Assembly (NCBI GenBank): GCA_028095005.1
Contig: CM051459.1
Location: forward strand, 314,714,513-314,778,512
Direction of reading: 5' to 3'
Length of the DNA stretch: 64,000 nt
From: Rhynchospora pubera
Lineage: Eukaryota; Streptophyta; Magnoliopsida; Poales; Cyperaceae
Both the position numbers and the translations under genes were made by a program. How positions within the stretch are numbered: position 1 is the stretch's first letter; each line of letters starts with the position of its first letter. Of this stretch, positions 1 to 12,124 are shown piece by piece. The notes under the pieces are model-generated. The model was not told where the DNA came from, ran no database searches, and saw nothing but the letters and a program-made list of their open reading frames with translations.

Positions 1-2228
1 GTAATTATTGGATCTTAAAAGTCCAATATGTTTCTGGTATTCGAAAATAAAAAATAAAACCCAATAATTATTGTTCAATTTATGTTATTATTATATTTAT
101 TATTTATTTTATACTATTTCATACGTGATTCATATTTTTTATTTTATTTAACTTAAGTCAGCCAATTGTTTTGAACGAAGTTATAATCTACGGTCAAAAA
201 GGGAAACAAAGAGTGACATGCGCGCGAAGCACTCAAGTTTTCGAGTTGTGAACTTCTTTTATTTAGGTCGTAGCCGCAAAGTGTAGAGTCAAATCTTTGG
301 ATTATGTGACGTCCAAATAACAAGATCTTTTAATTAACGTATGTGTAAAATCTTAAAGAATGTCCGCAGTGTGTCTTTTTATGCATGGACAAACTACAAA
401 CCATAGAAATGCAAATTTTATCATTATCACAATGTATAGAAAAATGTAAAAAAAAAGTATTAAAGAAAATTTCAAGTTAAATCGGAGGGCAAATATCATC
501 TTAAGGGCCAATTTTTTTTTTTTAATTATTGAATTCTATAGACTGCTTCTATAAACATATATAACTTTTTGTTATAAAATATGATACTTTCATTAGCGGC
601 TATCCTTTGACAGTGAGATTCATATGACATGTTGACAATTATCAAATATAATTTTTCATTTTTTGCGACATTTAGAACATGAAATGTATTTTTATATATA
701 TCATCTAAATAAAAATATATCACGCAGGTTTATCGATAATAAACAAACTTGAATTTTGCAAAGGTCCAGATTTAATAATCTAATAGAATGTCAAATAACA
801 GTTCAATTCTATGAATTTTGAATTTTTGATACATTGCCGATTTATAAGGCAAACAACATATCTATAAAATACTTTTTTATTAAATTCAAATATTAAAAAA
901 TAAATTAAATATATATTTCAAAAATTATGAAGTTAACCACTAAATATAAGTAAACCAGATGCTACCCTAAAACGCTACACTGTAAAAATTATATTCATCC
1001 CATTAAGTCACAAAACGAACCTTGGGGGTTACGTACTTTTTAGTCCATGACAGACTGCATAAATAAATAAGGAATCAAGGTTCCTTTGGTAAAGGTGAAT
1101 AATGAGGAAAGAAGAAACGAAGCTTCCTCAAACAGATGCATGCTATGAAGTAGAAGTATGGACCATTAATTAATTAATTACTTTCTGTTAGCAGAAAAAA
1201 AGGAACTTCCAATTAAAAGAAAAAGGCATACAAACAATACAAAAGTAACGGACAGAAGGGAAGGAGAGCTTGTTTTATTCAAGCCTCTTTATTTCCCTCG
1301 CTCCTTTAATTTCTTCTTGCTCTTAAAAGAAAGTATAAGGCCAGAAAATTTCGGCAACCACACGTATACTTATTTGTCTCCATTGTCTTCAGTTACTTTA
1401 TAAAAGACATGAATTTTCTTTTTGGTAAAACAAAAGACATGAAATTTAATGTAAATCAAATAGCAATAAATAAATATATAAATACAAAGAATCCCGAGTG
1501 TCACGTGTAAAGTGTAACCATAAAGTCATAAAGCATCCCAAGTGGCTATGAAACTAGGAGTGAACTTGTACAAGTTGGTAGTTGTGACAAACAATTAATA
1601 TACAAAAAACATTTGAGTGTTAACAACAATGTTATATAAATTTTTTGCAATTATATATTCTGTTTTCCCTATAAGTCTAAAGGCGCCATTATTAATAAAA
1701 TGATACAATTAGAAGTTCTGATAGTTTGACGACATTGTCAAATTCCTTTCTTGGTAGCACTACCTGGAAGATTTGTATAAAAAAATTAAATTCCTATTAG
1801 AGGAGAACCACTTATAATAGAGAAATCCGACATTGCACTATGTTGGTTACTTGGTTAACTAAACCTCGGAAATATCTAATCTGGTTTCTGTTCTCTTTGA
1901 TTGCCAATTCAAATTAATTGACAAATTCTTTTACATGCTACTGAACTTGTTCTAATTAAGGTTCAGCAGCCAAATTTTCAAATCAACAAAATTAATTTTT
2001 TTTATAAAAAGGAAAATGATTTAAAAATTTAACCCGATTCGGCGAAAAACTAATTAATGGATGTAATAAACCTCCATTTCATTCCTATGCCCCAAATTCA
2101 CAAATCAAGCCAACCTTCCAGTCTCGCACATAATATCACAAACCAGTCAAAAAAATAAATAACCAAACAAATTTTTAACATACGAAAAAAAGAAAAAAAA
2201 AATCTATTGGAGATAACCAATTGCTAAC
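1..2228. other. AT-rich intergenic region, no gene seen
   Basis: Long A/T tracts and no ORF with recognisable protein similarity on either strand. The only structure I can support is a micro-insertion at 1414-1431, listed separately. The last ~100 bases before 2229 are the 3' flank of the minus-strand RING gene. Confidence 0.6.
1414..1431 (-). mobile_element. 18-bp micro-insertion with 12-bp direct repeats
   Basis: The 12-mer aaaagacatgaa occurs at 1402-1413 and again at 1432-1443, flanking exactly 18 bp. Read on the minus strand the insert is GTTTTACC followed by an A-rich tail. A 12-bp target duplication and an A tail are the signature of target-primed reverse transcription, so this may be the extreme 3' stub of a LINE or SINE. 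A simple templated duplication is the alternative. Confidence 0.5.
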
Positions 2229-2753
2229 CTACACCGGCGGCAACACGGATGGTGGCACCGAAGATGGTACCGGCTCCGCTACAAGAGGAATTGCGGCAAC
2301 CCTACTTGTCTCCGGCTTCTTAGCCGCATCTTTCTCTGCTACTTCACAACGGCAAATCGGGCAAGTAGAATGCGAGTACAACCACATATCTATACAATCC
2401 ACATGGAACAAGTGCTTGCATTTCGGCAGCTGCCTCACCTTCTCGCCTGTTTGTATCGGGCCGATACAAACTGCACAATCCGGGCTTGCACCGGCATCTT
2501 TCTCAGCCCCCGAGTAAGTACTTGTCGGCAAAGCAGCTAACGTCGTCTTGCTAAGTCCACCGTTTACAGTTGGCAGATGAGCACCCGCGTGCCTGGCACG
2601 GCGACGGTGCCTGGTACAGAGGTACCAAATGAAGATGTACACAAGGAAAGTCACAAGGCCAATGGCGAAAGAGAGACCCATGTAAACATATCTAGTAACT
2701 TTGCTCTGAGAAAATGAGTCTTGATCTGACATCAGCCATGGGTTGAAGCTCAT
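2229..2753 (-). CDS. ATL-type RING-H2 finger protein (E3 ubiquitin ligase)
   Basis: A 174-residue, single-exon protein with the ATL layout. There is one membrane segment at about residues 22-46, then a basic stretch, a GLD-like motif (GLSKTTLAALPTSTY, 66-80) and a RING-H2 finger. Zinc ligands are C93, C96, C112, H114, H117, C120, C131 and C134, with the conserved Trp (W124) and a Pro after the seventh ligand, so the finger looks competent to bind an E2. ATL proteins are membrane-anchored ubiquitin ligases, often acting in defence or hormone responses; no substrate can be read here. The C-terminus is Pro/Val/Ser-rich. The ATG at 2753 gives the full membrane segment. The finger resembles that of the gene at 18943-19425 (shared CIDMWLYSH), suggesting tandem paralogues. 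Confidence 0.9.
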   Translation of the reverse strand: MSFNPWLMSDQDSFSQSKVTRYVYMGLSFAIGLVTFLVYIFIWYLCTRHRRRARHAGAHLPTVNGGLSKTTLAALPTSTYSGAEKDAGASPDCAVCIGPIQTGEKVRQLPKCKHLFHVDCIDMWLYSHSTCPICRCEVAEKDAAKKPETSRVAAIPLVAEPVPSSVPPSVLPPV

Positions 2754-2945
2754 GCTTTGTAGGATGTCTGCAGAGAGAATTGGTTTATATTTGGTTTGAA
2801 TTGGCTTCGTCTGACAGCGAGTTCAGAAATAAATAAAACCCTTATTTAAAAAAAGAAATTCAATACAAGCGAAAGAGAAATCTGCGAGAGAAAACTGTGG
2901 GCACGGAGAAAAAGGATCAAGGATAATTTGTCGTGTAATAGCATA

Positions 2946-3134
2946 GGCTCCGTTTGGATGGCTTCTTCCCGGAATAAGGAATAAGGAATAATCACTTTTT
3001 ACCAATAAATTTATTTCTAACCATCCAAACTCTTCACAAAAGTTACACACTTCCCAATAAATTTATCCCTTCCCAATAAATTTCTTCCCTTCTTCCTTCT
3101 TCCTACATTATTCTCAACGCATCCAAACGGAGCC
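2946..3134. mobile_element. Tourist-like MITE (GGCTCCGTTTGGAT family)
   Basis: Terminal inverted repeats GGCTCCGTTTGGAT and ATCCAAACGGAGCC bound a 189-bp element flanked by the 3-bp repeat ata. The interior carries the family core around ccaaactcttcac and acacttcc. It lies just upstream of the ATL gene and could influence its promoter. The 3-bp TSD fits the PIF/Harbinger (Tourist) type, though the target is not the usual TWA. Confidence 0.75.
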
Positions 3135-5317
3135 ATATATATTTAAAAAGAGTAAAAGAGAAAAAAAAAAATGGAAAAGCGGGTCCGTTTTGGGGGAGGG
3201 ATTAATTAGTAAAATAGAAAGGGAAGAATCGGATTAGTTTGTTTATTTGATTTTACACTAGATTTTAGGGTCTCTATCATGGGGAAAGAAATTGGGATCG
3301 ATCAGGATTGGAAGGAGATAAGACGTAGTAGAGGAACAGTTGTTGCCAAAATTTTCAAGGTCTTTTAGTCACTTTTCTTTTGCAATTTCCCCCTTGAGAG
3401 CGTAGTTTATTTGTACAACTGTTTTAATATTGTGAGGGTTTAGAGCTGGTCAGTAAACACTTATAATTAATTCACGCGGTAATAATTTGAACCATTAGTA
3501 AAAGTACATTAATTTAGCCGCAAGCAGGTGGAAATTCACAATTGTCTATAACTAATTGATAGTACTTTACAGTTGGATTAAAATTTACTAAATATAGATG
3601 TGATGTTGCACTTTAGCATTAGTTCATCATATTTGAGAAGTTGTCACAAACGATTTGTTGTCATCTTTAAATAATTAATAGAAAGCTAGATTGTTTAAGA
3701 AATAACTAATTTTACAAGGGAGGTTTAAGTGTCACCAAATCAAATTCGCTTGAATTTCTTAATTTAAATGTACTATTGTAATATCAAAGAACCAATTTTA
3801 TAGTAAAAAAAATTATGGCTGCATTACCATAAACGTAATAATACTTTTTTAGTAAACTTTATTCTGGAGCAAAGCCCGGATATGTGGTAGACTGTGGGAT
3901 ATTTTGTAATTTTGCAATTATCTATACTTACATATTAAAGCACGCATACCAAGAGATGTAATGTGTTAGATTTAGGACATAAACAAATGTTTCTCCCGTT
4001 TGATTGGTTTGATCTGCGGTTGCATATCAATCGCTAGCCGAAGCAACACAATTGCTTGATTTTCCATCTAATATAGAAATAAATTGAATGACACATCTAT
4101 TTGTATCGCTGGTAAATTAAAAAACATATGTTTATTGTCTAACATTGTTTTGTTTCTTTATTTGTCCATATATGAGGAGATCTTATGCTAGTTATGACAA
4201 TGGAGTTAATAATTTTTTTTTATTACATAGTTAAACCAGAATATTACATATATAGCACATATGCCGGATATTATGAACCTTATATCTCAATTTTCGAGCT
4301 TCGAGTTGAAACGACCAGTACGAGGTACTCAATTATATGTATTGAATTTTTATAGCGAACCACATATTTTTTTTATTAGTAATTTTTTTTAAAAGATCAA
4401 TTTTAGCGAAAAATATTTTCTTTTATCAATTTCGAGTCATATTCTAGAATAGTATTAAATACATATAAGGTTTTAATGTTTGATATATGAATTCAAGTGG
4501 GTAGTTCAAATTGGCCGTCAGATCATAATACCGATATATCCATACCACATTCTAGTCTGACTCTTCATTATTTTGAAGCAGGATGGTGCATTGCCAAAAT
4601 ATGTCATAAATTATCATAAGTTCCGATTGAGTTTATCACAAATTATCAGCAAATAGTAGTGGCCTAAATAATCAATGTTAATTTGAAGTTGCCGATGTTA
4701 TTGTAAGTTGAAAATTTAATTTCTATCTTAACAAAAAAAGATGCGGATATCCAAAAAGAAATATAATTAATAAAAAAAAAAAGACGGAGCTTGGGGTCAA
4801 CCTTGTGACAAGGCTTTTACAATGTGCCCCTTCAGAGAAAAAAGAAAAATATCTACGAGTACAAAGTTCTATCTTACGACTTACGTACACTCTTGTCAAA
4901 CAAAAGCCTGGCTTTTTATACGGCAGCCGCAACAAGCCAACAACACAAGCACAGGAAGAAAACAGGCTGGAAGAACAGCTACTGGTTTGAAGGTACGTAG
5001 GGTGCAAAGGGGTCCAACTACAATCATTTTGCATGCTCCATAATTAAAACATTAATAGAACATTATTCAAAACTTTTTCTTCATTTATGATGCATTAAAA
5101 CAAACCAAGTGGTGTATTAAACGCTGAGAAAATATTGGAAAAAAAAACGTTAATAAATTGTCCAGTCTATGCGCCTCGTTATACGCGTCGTTACATTAAT
5201 TGGAGGCAGGGCCAGATTTTCTTGGAATGGGGTCACTTGTCCCATTTATTTATTTATTTTTTAAATTTAGTTAATTTTGTTTTATTTTAATTTTTTCAAA
5301 TATGGTTATCGCTATGG
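3135..5317. other. AT-rich intergenic region, nothing recognisable
   Basis: No coding similarity, RNA gene or clear transposon end was seen. ORFs on both strands between 4723 and 5043 overlap each other and have low-complexity translations without family motifs, so I do not call them. Confidence 0.5.
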
Positions 5318-5362
5318 TTTTTTTTTTTTTTTGAAGGCCGGTTGGCAAAGTGCCAACGGCAG
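5318..5362 (-). mobile_element. LINE 3'-end stub: 30-nt hairpin plus A15 tail
   Basis: Exactly 45 bp are flanked by ttatcgctatgg (5306-5317) and ttatctctatgg (5363-5374), a 12-bp target duplication with one mismatch. On the minus strand the insert is a 30-nt hairpin block followed by 15 A. The block is collinear over all 30 nt with the 3' terminus of the LINE at 55204-55233. It differs at six positions, four of which form two compensatory base-pair changes in the stem. This is a LINE insertion 5'-truncated down to its terminal hairpin. Confidence 0.85.
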
Positions 5363-6060
5363 TTATCTCTATGGTTATGAATAAAAAATAAGTTTGTTAC
5401 AACAACATCTTTTGACCTTCATGTTTTATACTGAAATGTTCTGTTATTGATAACTATGAAATGTCAATATTATTAAACAATAACTACATTATGTTCAAGT
5501 ACTAACAGATTACTTGACTCCAATTAATTGGTAGATTTCTTGTACCCTCCTCTGGTTGGTGGGACAATTTAAGCAATGGACTGTTCCCCCGCTGAATATC
5601 ATTTGGTTCATAACTTCTTTATTTTTTATTAATTATTTTGTTCAAATAATGTCCAACATTGAATGAGAGCACATGCACATTAATTTCGGATGTCAATAAA
5701 TGAAGATAATCGAGTCTGTCAAGTAATATATATATATTAATTAGGTCAATGTTATTTTATTATTATTTTTATTTAGGATCATATATAATTTAGTTCAACA
5801 TTGGTCCGAAGTATTTTAATCGAATATCAAATATTACGGATTGCAGTTAGAACTAATATAAATCAATCCCTTAAGGAGATCTAAAGCATACTATATTATA
5901 TGTCCCTTTTAAAATTATTAATTTTCTTTTAGCCCCATTTTTAAGTCAAAGAACTCACCAAAATTGAGTCATATTTAGGCAAATAAATTTTTACACCTAT
6001 ATGTCAAATTTTATATATTGTTAATTTAAAAATACATACATATATGATGTATATATTGGA
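5363..6060. other. AT-rich intergenic region
   Basis: No gene or repeat boundary was recognised beyond the target duplication at 5363-5374. Confidence 0.5.
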
Positions 6061-6430
6061 GGTTTGTGCATCATGGCCTTATTGATCGGTATTTTTGCAA
6101 ATTGATAAATCTAATTTAACTAATCCAATCTATATATTGAGATCTCATAATAAACTAAAATTTACATTTTAAAAATATTTACTATTTATTTATTTTAAAA
6201 AATCTGCCATTTTTTTATTCGAACTAATATAAAGAACATTCCAAATATTACAGGTTATAAAAAATTCTGAAAAAAAAATCGAAAAAATAAAAAATTTGAT
6301 TTGCTATGAATTTTGTATATATATAGATTGCATTGGTTGAATTAGTTTTCTCAATTTATAAAAATATCAGTCTATAAGGTCGTGATGCTTAGAAGAGTCT
6401 ATGCATCATAGTGCATAATAAACTTTCTCG
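6061..6430. repeat. Foldback element with long imperfect arms
   Basis: The sequence at about 6068-6150 (gcatcatggccttattgat...) pairs with the reverse complement of about 6305-6388 (gcatcacgaccttatagact...), giving arms of roughly 80 bp that also share ccaatctatatat. The outer end contains tgcatcatagtgcataataaactttctc. A related terminus (actatggtgcatattaaac, tttctc) recurs at 48985-49035 and a related tandem piece lies at 40560-40860. This is probably a non-autonomous DNA transposon. I found no clear TSD. Confidence 0.6.
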
Positions 6431-7149
6431 TATTTTTCTAGCAAATAAATGTAACTGTATATGTCATTGCATATTCAAAGTAAATTCGGGAATATATTGG
6501 AAGGTTTGAATTGCTATTCGACAACCCATAGAGTTCGATATCAACCATTTGCCCATTGTATTTACAAAAAAGATATTCCTGTAATGCCATAATTCAGAGA
6601 GCTCTGCCGTTATCTTATAAATAACTGAGTATAAAATAAATATAAAAATTACAATAACTGAGTTCATATAGAGATCGATTGTATTTGCGGAAGATCGCCG
6701 CTTAATCTTTGATTCGACAAAGTTATTTTTAATTTCAAATTAAGTTTGAATTAGAATCAGCTTTTTTTTAATTTGAACCGATTCGTTGCTTTAATTATTT
6801 GGTGCAAATGATTCGCTTGGAGACTATCAAACCGCAAACGCCGCAGAAAACCACACCTTTGTCTTTAAATGCGCCTCTGCAAGTGCTTGTGTTCTCCATT
6901 ATGCCAAGTTGTTGCCTTGTTGGTCATGTTGGATCCCAGCACTTTACGTCAGAGAGCCTATTGAGTATTGAGTGAAATTTTTGTAGTTTCTCATACGTTA
7001 AGCATTAGTTAGTACAAAACTTGAAATTGTCATAAAGAGAAATATCTATCGACGGGTTGTATCTTCGTTTGACTTTTAATAAAATTGAATCCTAGCAATT
7101 TAGTAATTACAATTCAAGCAACCCACGAAGGGACGGGCAGGATGAAAGT

Positions 7150-7307
7150 TGGAATTTGAGGAATTTGGAAAAATTTATATTGCTAGGTATAAATTTATTA
7201 TAAATAATCCAAACTCTTCACAAAGTTACACACTTCTCAATAAATTTATGCTTAGGAATATGAAATTCCCCAAATTCTCCAAATTCTTAAGCGATCCAAA
7301 GGGCCCC
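7150..7307. mobile_element. Degenerate MITE related to the one at 36933-37507
   Basis: The interior (caaactcttcacaaagtt and acacttctcaataaattta) and the right end (gcgatccaaagggcccc) match the outer MITE at 36933-37507. The left end is not conserved, so the boundary is approximate. Confidence 0.5.
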
Positions 7308-7330
7308 AAAGGCTATTTACTGTCTGTTGG

Positions 7331-7647
7331 TAGAGCTGTCAACGGCAGTGCCACCAACGTGGTGCCGTTCCGTTTAACTGAAACGGAACGAATAACGGCA
7401 CCAGTTTTCATTTCGTTTCAATAATGAAACGGCAAACGGAATAAGAAATTGTGCCATTTCGAACCGTTTCGCCTCTTTTCAAATCGTTTCATGTGTATTT
7501 TCTTATGTGGAACGAATAACGAAATGAATTTCTGTACCGTTTTGAAAATAGAACGGTTAATAAAATGGTAGATCGTACCGTTTTCTTAAACAAAACGGTA
7601 TACAATAAGAAATGTTCCGTGGTATTTTCTCACGTTTGACACCCCTA
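7331..7647. mobile_element. hAT-type MITE with 8-bp TSD
   Basis: The element begins tagagctgtcaa and ends ttgacacccctа-type (reverse complement TAGGGGTGTCAA). It is flanked by tctgttgg (7323-7330) and cctgttgg (7648-7655), an 8-bp target duplication with one mismatch. The interior is rich in aacggaacg and accgtttcg blocks shared with the elements at 14376-14601, 32217-32345 and 41772-42072. An 8-bp TSD and these ends point to the hAT superfamily. Confidence 0.8.
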
Positions 7648-7655
7648 CCTGTTGG

Positions 7656-8936
7656 TCTCAATGTACGGACCAAGGGGTGGGACCAGACCAGCCTTAATGG
7701 TACAATAATTTCGCATGTTTCGGATATAATTAATTGTTTATATGTTTAATCCATATGTCACTAATATTGTGTATAATCTCGTTTTAATCGTTGAATTTCA
7801 GTTTATTCTTTTGGAGTCGTCAAATTTGTTAATTATTCAATTAAATTTGGTCACTTTATAAAGAGTTAATCTAATTGAATTAATTAACTTGAAAGTCAAA
7901 TTAGATTTTTTTAGATGTCAACAGCTTGTAGATTTTTTAGCTGGTATATGACAAACTCGTTCCAGATCAAGCAAAAGGTAGTGATTAGTGAACTAGTTAG
8001 ACGTTTAATTAGACAAAACCTTCATAATTAGGCCATTTTTTGTCTTAAATATGATCAAATTTGAATAATTCAAATGTTCGGTGACTCTAAAAGGATAAAC
8101 TAAGAGACTCGTGCTAGATTGTACATAAAAATAGTGACCTCCTAAAGATTTTATCCTTATTTATAGTTTTTTTTTTAATGTAATAAACTGTCCCAAAGAA
8201 ATATCACTATTCAGAAACCAAAAAGAAAACAAACCGTCTGATCAATATATTTATATATTATAGACTGAATTAGATAATATATTTATATGGAGAAATTCTT
8301 CGATGAGAATCAATTTTGAATCAGACTTTAATCGCAACCGTTCATGAGTGCTAATGAATTAATCATTCCTAAAAATATGCAGTTAAGATTAAAGTCCGGT
8401 TCACAAATTGGTTTCACGGCAGAATTTCCCATTATATAATGTTTGCGATTTTATGTTCTGAATTCATTTTAATTTTTGCATTAACCCATGTAAATTGCAT
8501 GTTCACAGTAAGCTTCCAAAGCTTCTATATTTATTTCCCATTTGCCCAAAATTAGCCATTCTTATTAGCAATTAGTTATATTTAAGTACACTGGTATTCA
8601 TCTTAATCACTTAAATTTACCCCTCACTGCATCTAAATGGATTACTTATTAATTACACTTAACTTGAAAAGAAAAAAATTACCCGTAAAGCAAAATCAAA
8701 ATTATACACACAGGGTAATAGTTAGTTTAGTGCCTTAAAATAAAGTATACAGGATTATTTCTTTATTCTCTCTAAAGTCTAAACAAATAATGAATTCGAA
8801 TTTTTTTTTTATCTTGCTAGCTAGATAGAATAAAAATGACAAAAATATTAAATTGGTGGTCAAGTAATCAGTTAAAGGGGCTAATAATTGTTTAAGACCA
8901 TAAAATACTCACTCACAAGTTACCTCACAAGTTAAT
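7656..8936. other. AT-rich intergenic region
   Basis: No ORF, RNA gene or transposon end that I can support was seen in this stretch. Confidence 0.5.
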
Positions 8937-9140
8937 GGTGTGTTTGTATGAGCCATGAATAAGGAATTTTGGTATGCGTGCTTGTCCAAATTTCTTATTT
9001 TTATATCATGATTTTGTTAGTATAAGAATAAGGATTCAAATTCCTTATTATTGTGTTGTTTGGGTTGCACAAGAATAAGAACAAGTACGTATACCGAAAT
9101 TTCTTATTTTTATTCTTTATTCAAGACTCATCCAAACACT
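8937..9140. mobile_element. MITE, 3-bp TSD aat
   Basis: The left end GGTGTGTTTGTATGAG pairs with the right end ctcatccaaacact. The 3-bp repeat aat flanks both sides (8934-8936 and 9141-9143). The interior contains several copies of aataaggaat and attccttatt in both orientations. It is a divergent relative of the GTTTGGAT-ended family. Confidence 0.6.
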
Positions 9141-9382
9141 AATATTTCCATGCGAAGCGATTTAATTATTGTCAAGCACTAATGACCGGCTAATTATTAG
9201 TGTTAGCGGCAGTTTTTTTTTAATAACACTGGGGCAGAGCTCAAGTTTCCATCGTAGCTTTACTATGTTATTATATAATACAACAATATAATAATAACCT
9301 AGAAGCCTACTGTTGATGCCAATATATCAACCCAATCAAACATCCTTGAAGTGCCATAACCACGTTCCCCTGTTTAGACATT

Positions 9383-9400
9383 GGGGGGGGGGGGGGGGGG
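9383..9400 (+). repeat. G18 homopolymer
   Basis: Eighteen consecutive G residues stand in an AT-rich context. The tract could form a G-quadruplex on the plus strand. Its exact length is unreliable in most sequencing data. Confidence 0.9.
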
Positions 9401-9440
9401 ATGGGTCCAACCCGTTTAATCCGTCTAAATAGTAAATTAC

Positions 9441-10312
9441 AATCTTACCGTGTTGTAGTGTGTCGTGTCAAATACGGATGTGTTTAACACCGTGTCATGT
9501 CGTGTTGACATGTGTTGTATTTGCAACCATGTTGTGTTGTGTCATGTTGAGTAAAGGAAAACACCAACACAATATAAAAAATTAAAAACTAACACAACAC
9601 AGTTGGTAACCATGTTAGCACGCCACACCTGCAGTTTTGTCAATTGTGCCAAACCGTGTTAGAAACTTATTATTTTTTTCATAGAAATTACAAAAAAAAA
9701 TATTAAAAATTATTTAAAAATTGAAAAAAAATCTTTAAAAAAATTCAAATTAAATTTTTGAGTTTCATTGTCTAGATGAGAATTTTTTTTTTTGATATTT
9801 CATGATAAAAATGTATAATTAAAAAAAACAATAGGAATCAGATGATGTTAATTGATACTATTTTGAAAATTTGTTTGTTTATTATGAATTTATGATACAT
9901 TTTTGCTTGATATTTTAAATAATCCGTCACTATTAATTTTTATATATTGATATTTTTGATATATTGATATTTTTGTGCTACACTAAAGTTTTGAATTTAA
10001 AAATTATATAAACATGTAAAATTTAAAATCAACCTTACTTAATTTTTATGATGCATTAATATTTCTATACTATTTTTTATTTTGAACTTTAAAAATTAAA
10101 ATAATATATGGAGCCATGTTGTGTAGTGTCAAATCGTACCGTGTTGAACCGTGTCATGTTAAACTTTATCACCTTTCAAAAAATGCCAACACAACACAAT
10201 TTTAACACGCCACACCAACACACATGTGTCGTGTAATCGTTTTAACACGACACGATACTCGTGTTAAATCCGTACATGTGGCGTGTTGTGTTGTGGTAAC
10301 TACCAAACATAT
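9441..10312. repeat. Element with TG/CA-rich ends (cgtgttgtgtcgtgtt motifs)
   Basis: Both flanks (about 9450-9660 and 10110-10310) are built of interlaced cgtgttgtgt, gtgtcgtgtt and aacacgacac motifs in both orientations, around an A/T-rich centre. This resembles a decayed non-autonomous DNA element with repetitive subterminal regions. I could not fix the termini or a TSD. Confidence 0.45.
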
Positions 10313-11651
10313 CACAATTTGTAATTCACTACTTCTAATCCGACCGGTATTCTAATAAATTTAATCTTTATTATGGTTGAATCAGTTTTTAATTTTATTA
10401 ACTCGATTGTACCAGATCGGGTTATATTTTTACTCTTGATAATCCGATTTATATCTAACCCGTTTAATTAGTTTGACTTAAAAAACTTTGATCCATATGT
10501 AAAAAAGAGTTGAATTTCTAGTTTAAATTTTAATAATTAGTATAGATGACTTTTGTAGATTGTTGTCTAGCTTTGATGCTTTTGTTTCATAGATGTTATT
10601 TGTCAAGATTGTTATGTGTTAAGTAATTTTTTATTTCATTTTTGAACAATTAAAATCACCACCCGTCTGATCCATATGTAATCCGCATAACGCATATGTA
10701 ACAAATTATAAGGGTGGTTGGTCAAATTTGTTTTTTCAATCCGATATAATTGCATTGGGGTCGGAATTTTAATAAAAAAATTTATTATAAACTTCCATAT
10801 TTTTAAATCCGATTTTAAAATTTCAACAGTCCGATCAATGATGATTCATCAAGAACCGTCTGATCAATGATGGTTCATCAGTGTAAAACTATGTCGTGTT
10901 AAAATGCTTTGACCGGACGGTTCAAAACGTTCCTAAATTTTCAACCGTCCATATTTTTAAAATTTCAACGGTTCAAAACTTTCCAGTTTCAAATGATGCT
11001 GTTTATTTTTTTCTTTTCGAGATACTAAATTTTTATTCAATACTATAATTCGAGAGGTACTTTTTTTTTCATTAATTACAGATCGATAGTATTGTCAAAT
11101 TAAATAAATTTTATTTAAATTGATGCAAACATAATACTGTAATCCTTAGTTGTTATTCCAACCTTATTTTTTATTCACTCCATTATATTGCATTATTTCT
11201 TTATCTTATCTTATGCATCCTCTGCTAAAAATATGTACAATAATCTGTAGTATTATTAATTTGTTAACGAAAAGTATCATTATTATATCGATGAAAGATG
11301 GATATAAATCGAATATACATGCAAGAAAATTTTATTACCACAGGTAATATTTCAACTCCCCAATTAAAAGGTGGCAATGATCATATTCCACATCCATGTG
11401 GTAACTACCAAGCATGGTTTATTTTTTTCTTGAACATTTGTTCATTATTTTCATTAAACTTCGATCTAGTAATATTATTTTATATAGTAACAATTTTTTT
11501 TGGATGACTAAAGAGACTTTTACCTGCGCGCCTTGTCACATCTAAACAAAGAAAATACATCTATAGAGTCCATGAGCATTAGAATTGCTATATTTATGTT
11601 AATTATCGGTTGTTGAATACTTTGACTATTTCGTATAAGATCCTTGTCAAT
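10313..11651. other. AT-rich intergenic region with short repeats
   Basis: A ~28-bp near-duplicate of the gatcaatgatggttcatca type occurs at about 10830 and 10858. The string gtggtaactaccaa occurs at about 10302 and again at about 11399, at the edges of this stretch. No gene is recognised; the ORFs at 11150-11507 are low-complexity. Confidence 0.45.
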
Positions 11652-11804
11652 GGCTCCGTTTGGATAGGTGTGAGAAGAAGGGAAGAAGGGAAGGAGTGGG
11701 AAGAAGTATTGAGAATTGTGTAACTTTGTGAAGAGTTTGGATTATTTATAATTTTTTTTCTTCTTCTTCCTTATTCATCTTCTTTCTTCCAACGATCCAA
11801 ACGC
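11652..11804. mobile_element. Tourist-like MITE (GGCTCCGTTTGGAT family)
   Basis: The left end GGCTCCGTTTGGATAGG pairs with atccaaacgc at the right. The 3-bp sequence aat precedes and follows the element. The interior contains the family core ttgtgtaactttgtgaagag. The right terminus has lost the last few TIR bases. Confidence 0.6.
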
Positions 11805-12124
11805 AATAAATTTATCCTTATCACCATATAATCAGTGTGGAATTTGAAGTGATGTCTACATTTGGGAATTCTCTCTCAAGTGGACTATATCCTATTCCTA
11901 ATTCAAAAAGAAAAAGGAACTCATTTGATCTGATCCAGATATTTTACTCCAGTTGAGATAATCTACTGGCGTTGCTTTCTGTGAGGATTGAGAAACAATA
12001 AAAAGTGCCTAGCTTTGATGCATGAACATATTAGTAGAACCCAGTACTTTGTCAATTAAATAATGAGAACATACACACACAGATGTTGCTTTTACTGTCA
12101 ATTTTTGCATCTTGCTTTCTTTTT

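Noticed and set aside
4723..5043. Overlapping ORFs on both strands of 61-103 residues
   Set aside because: Mutually overlapping, no family motif, low-complexity ends; no support as genes.
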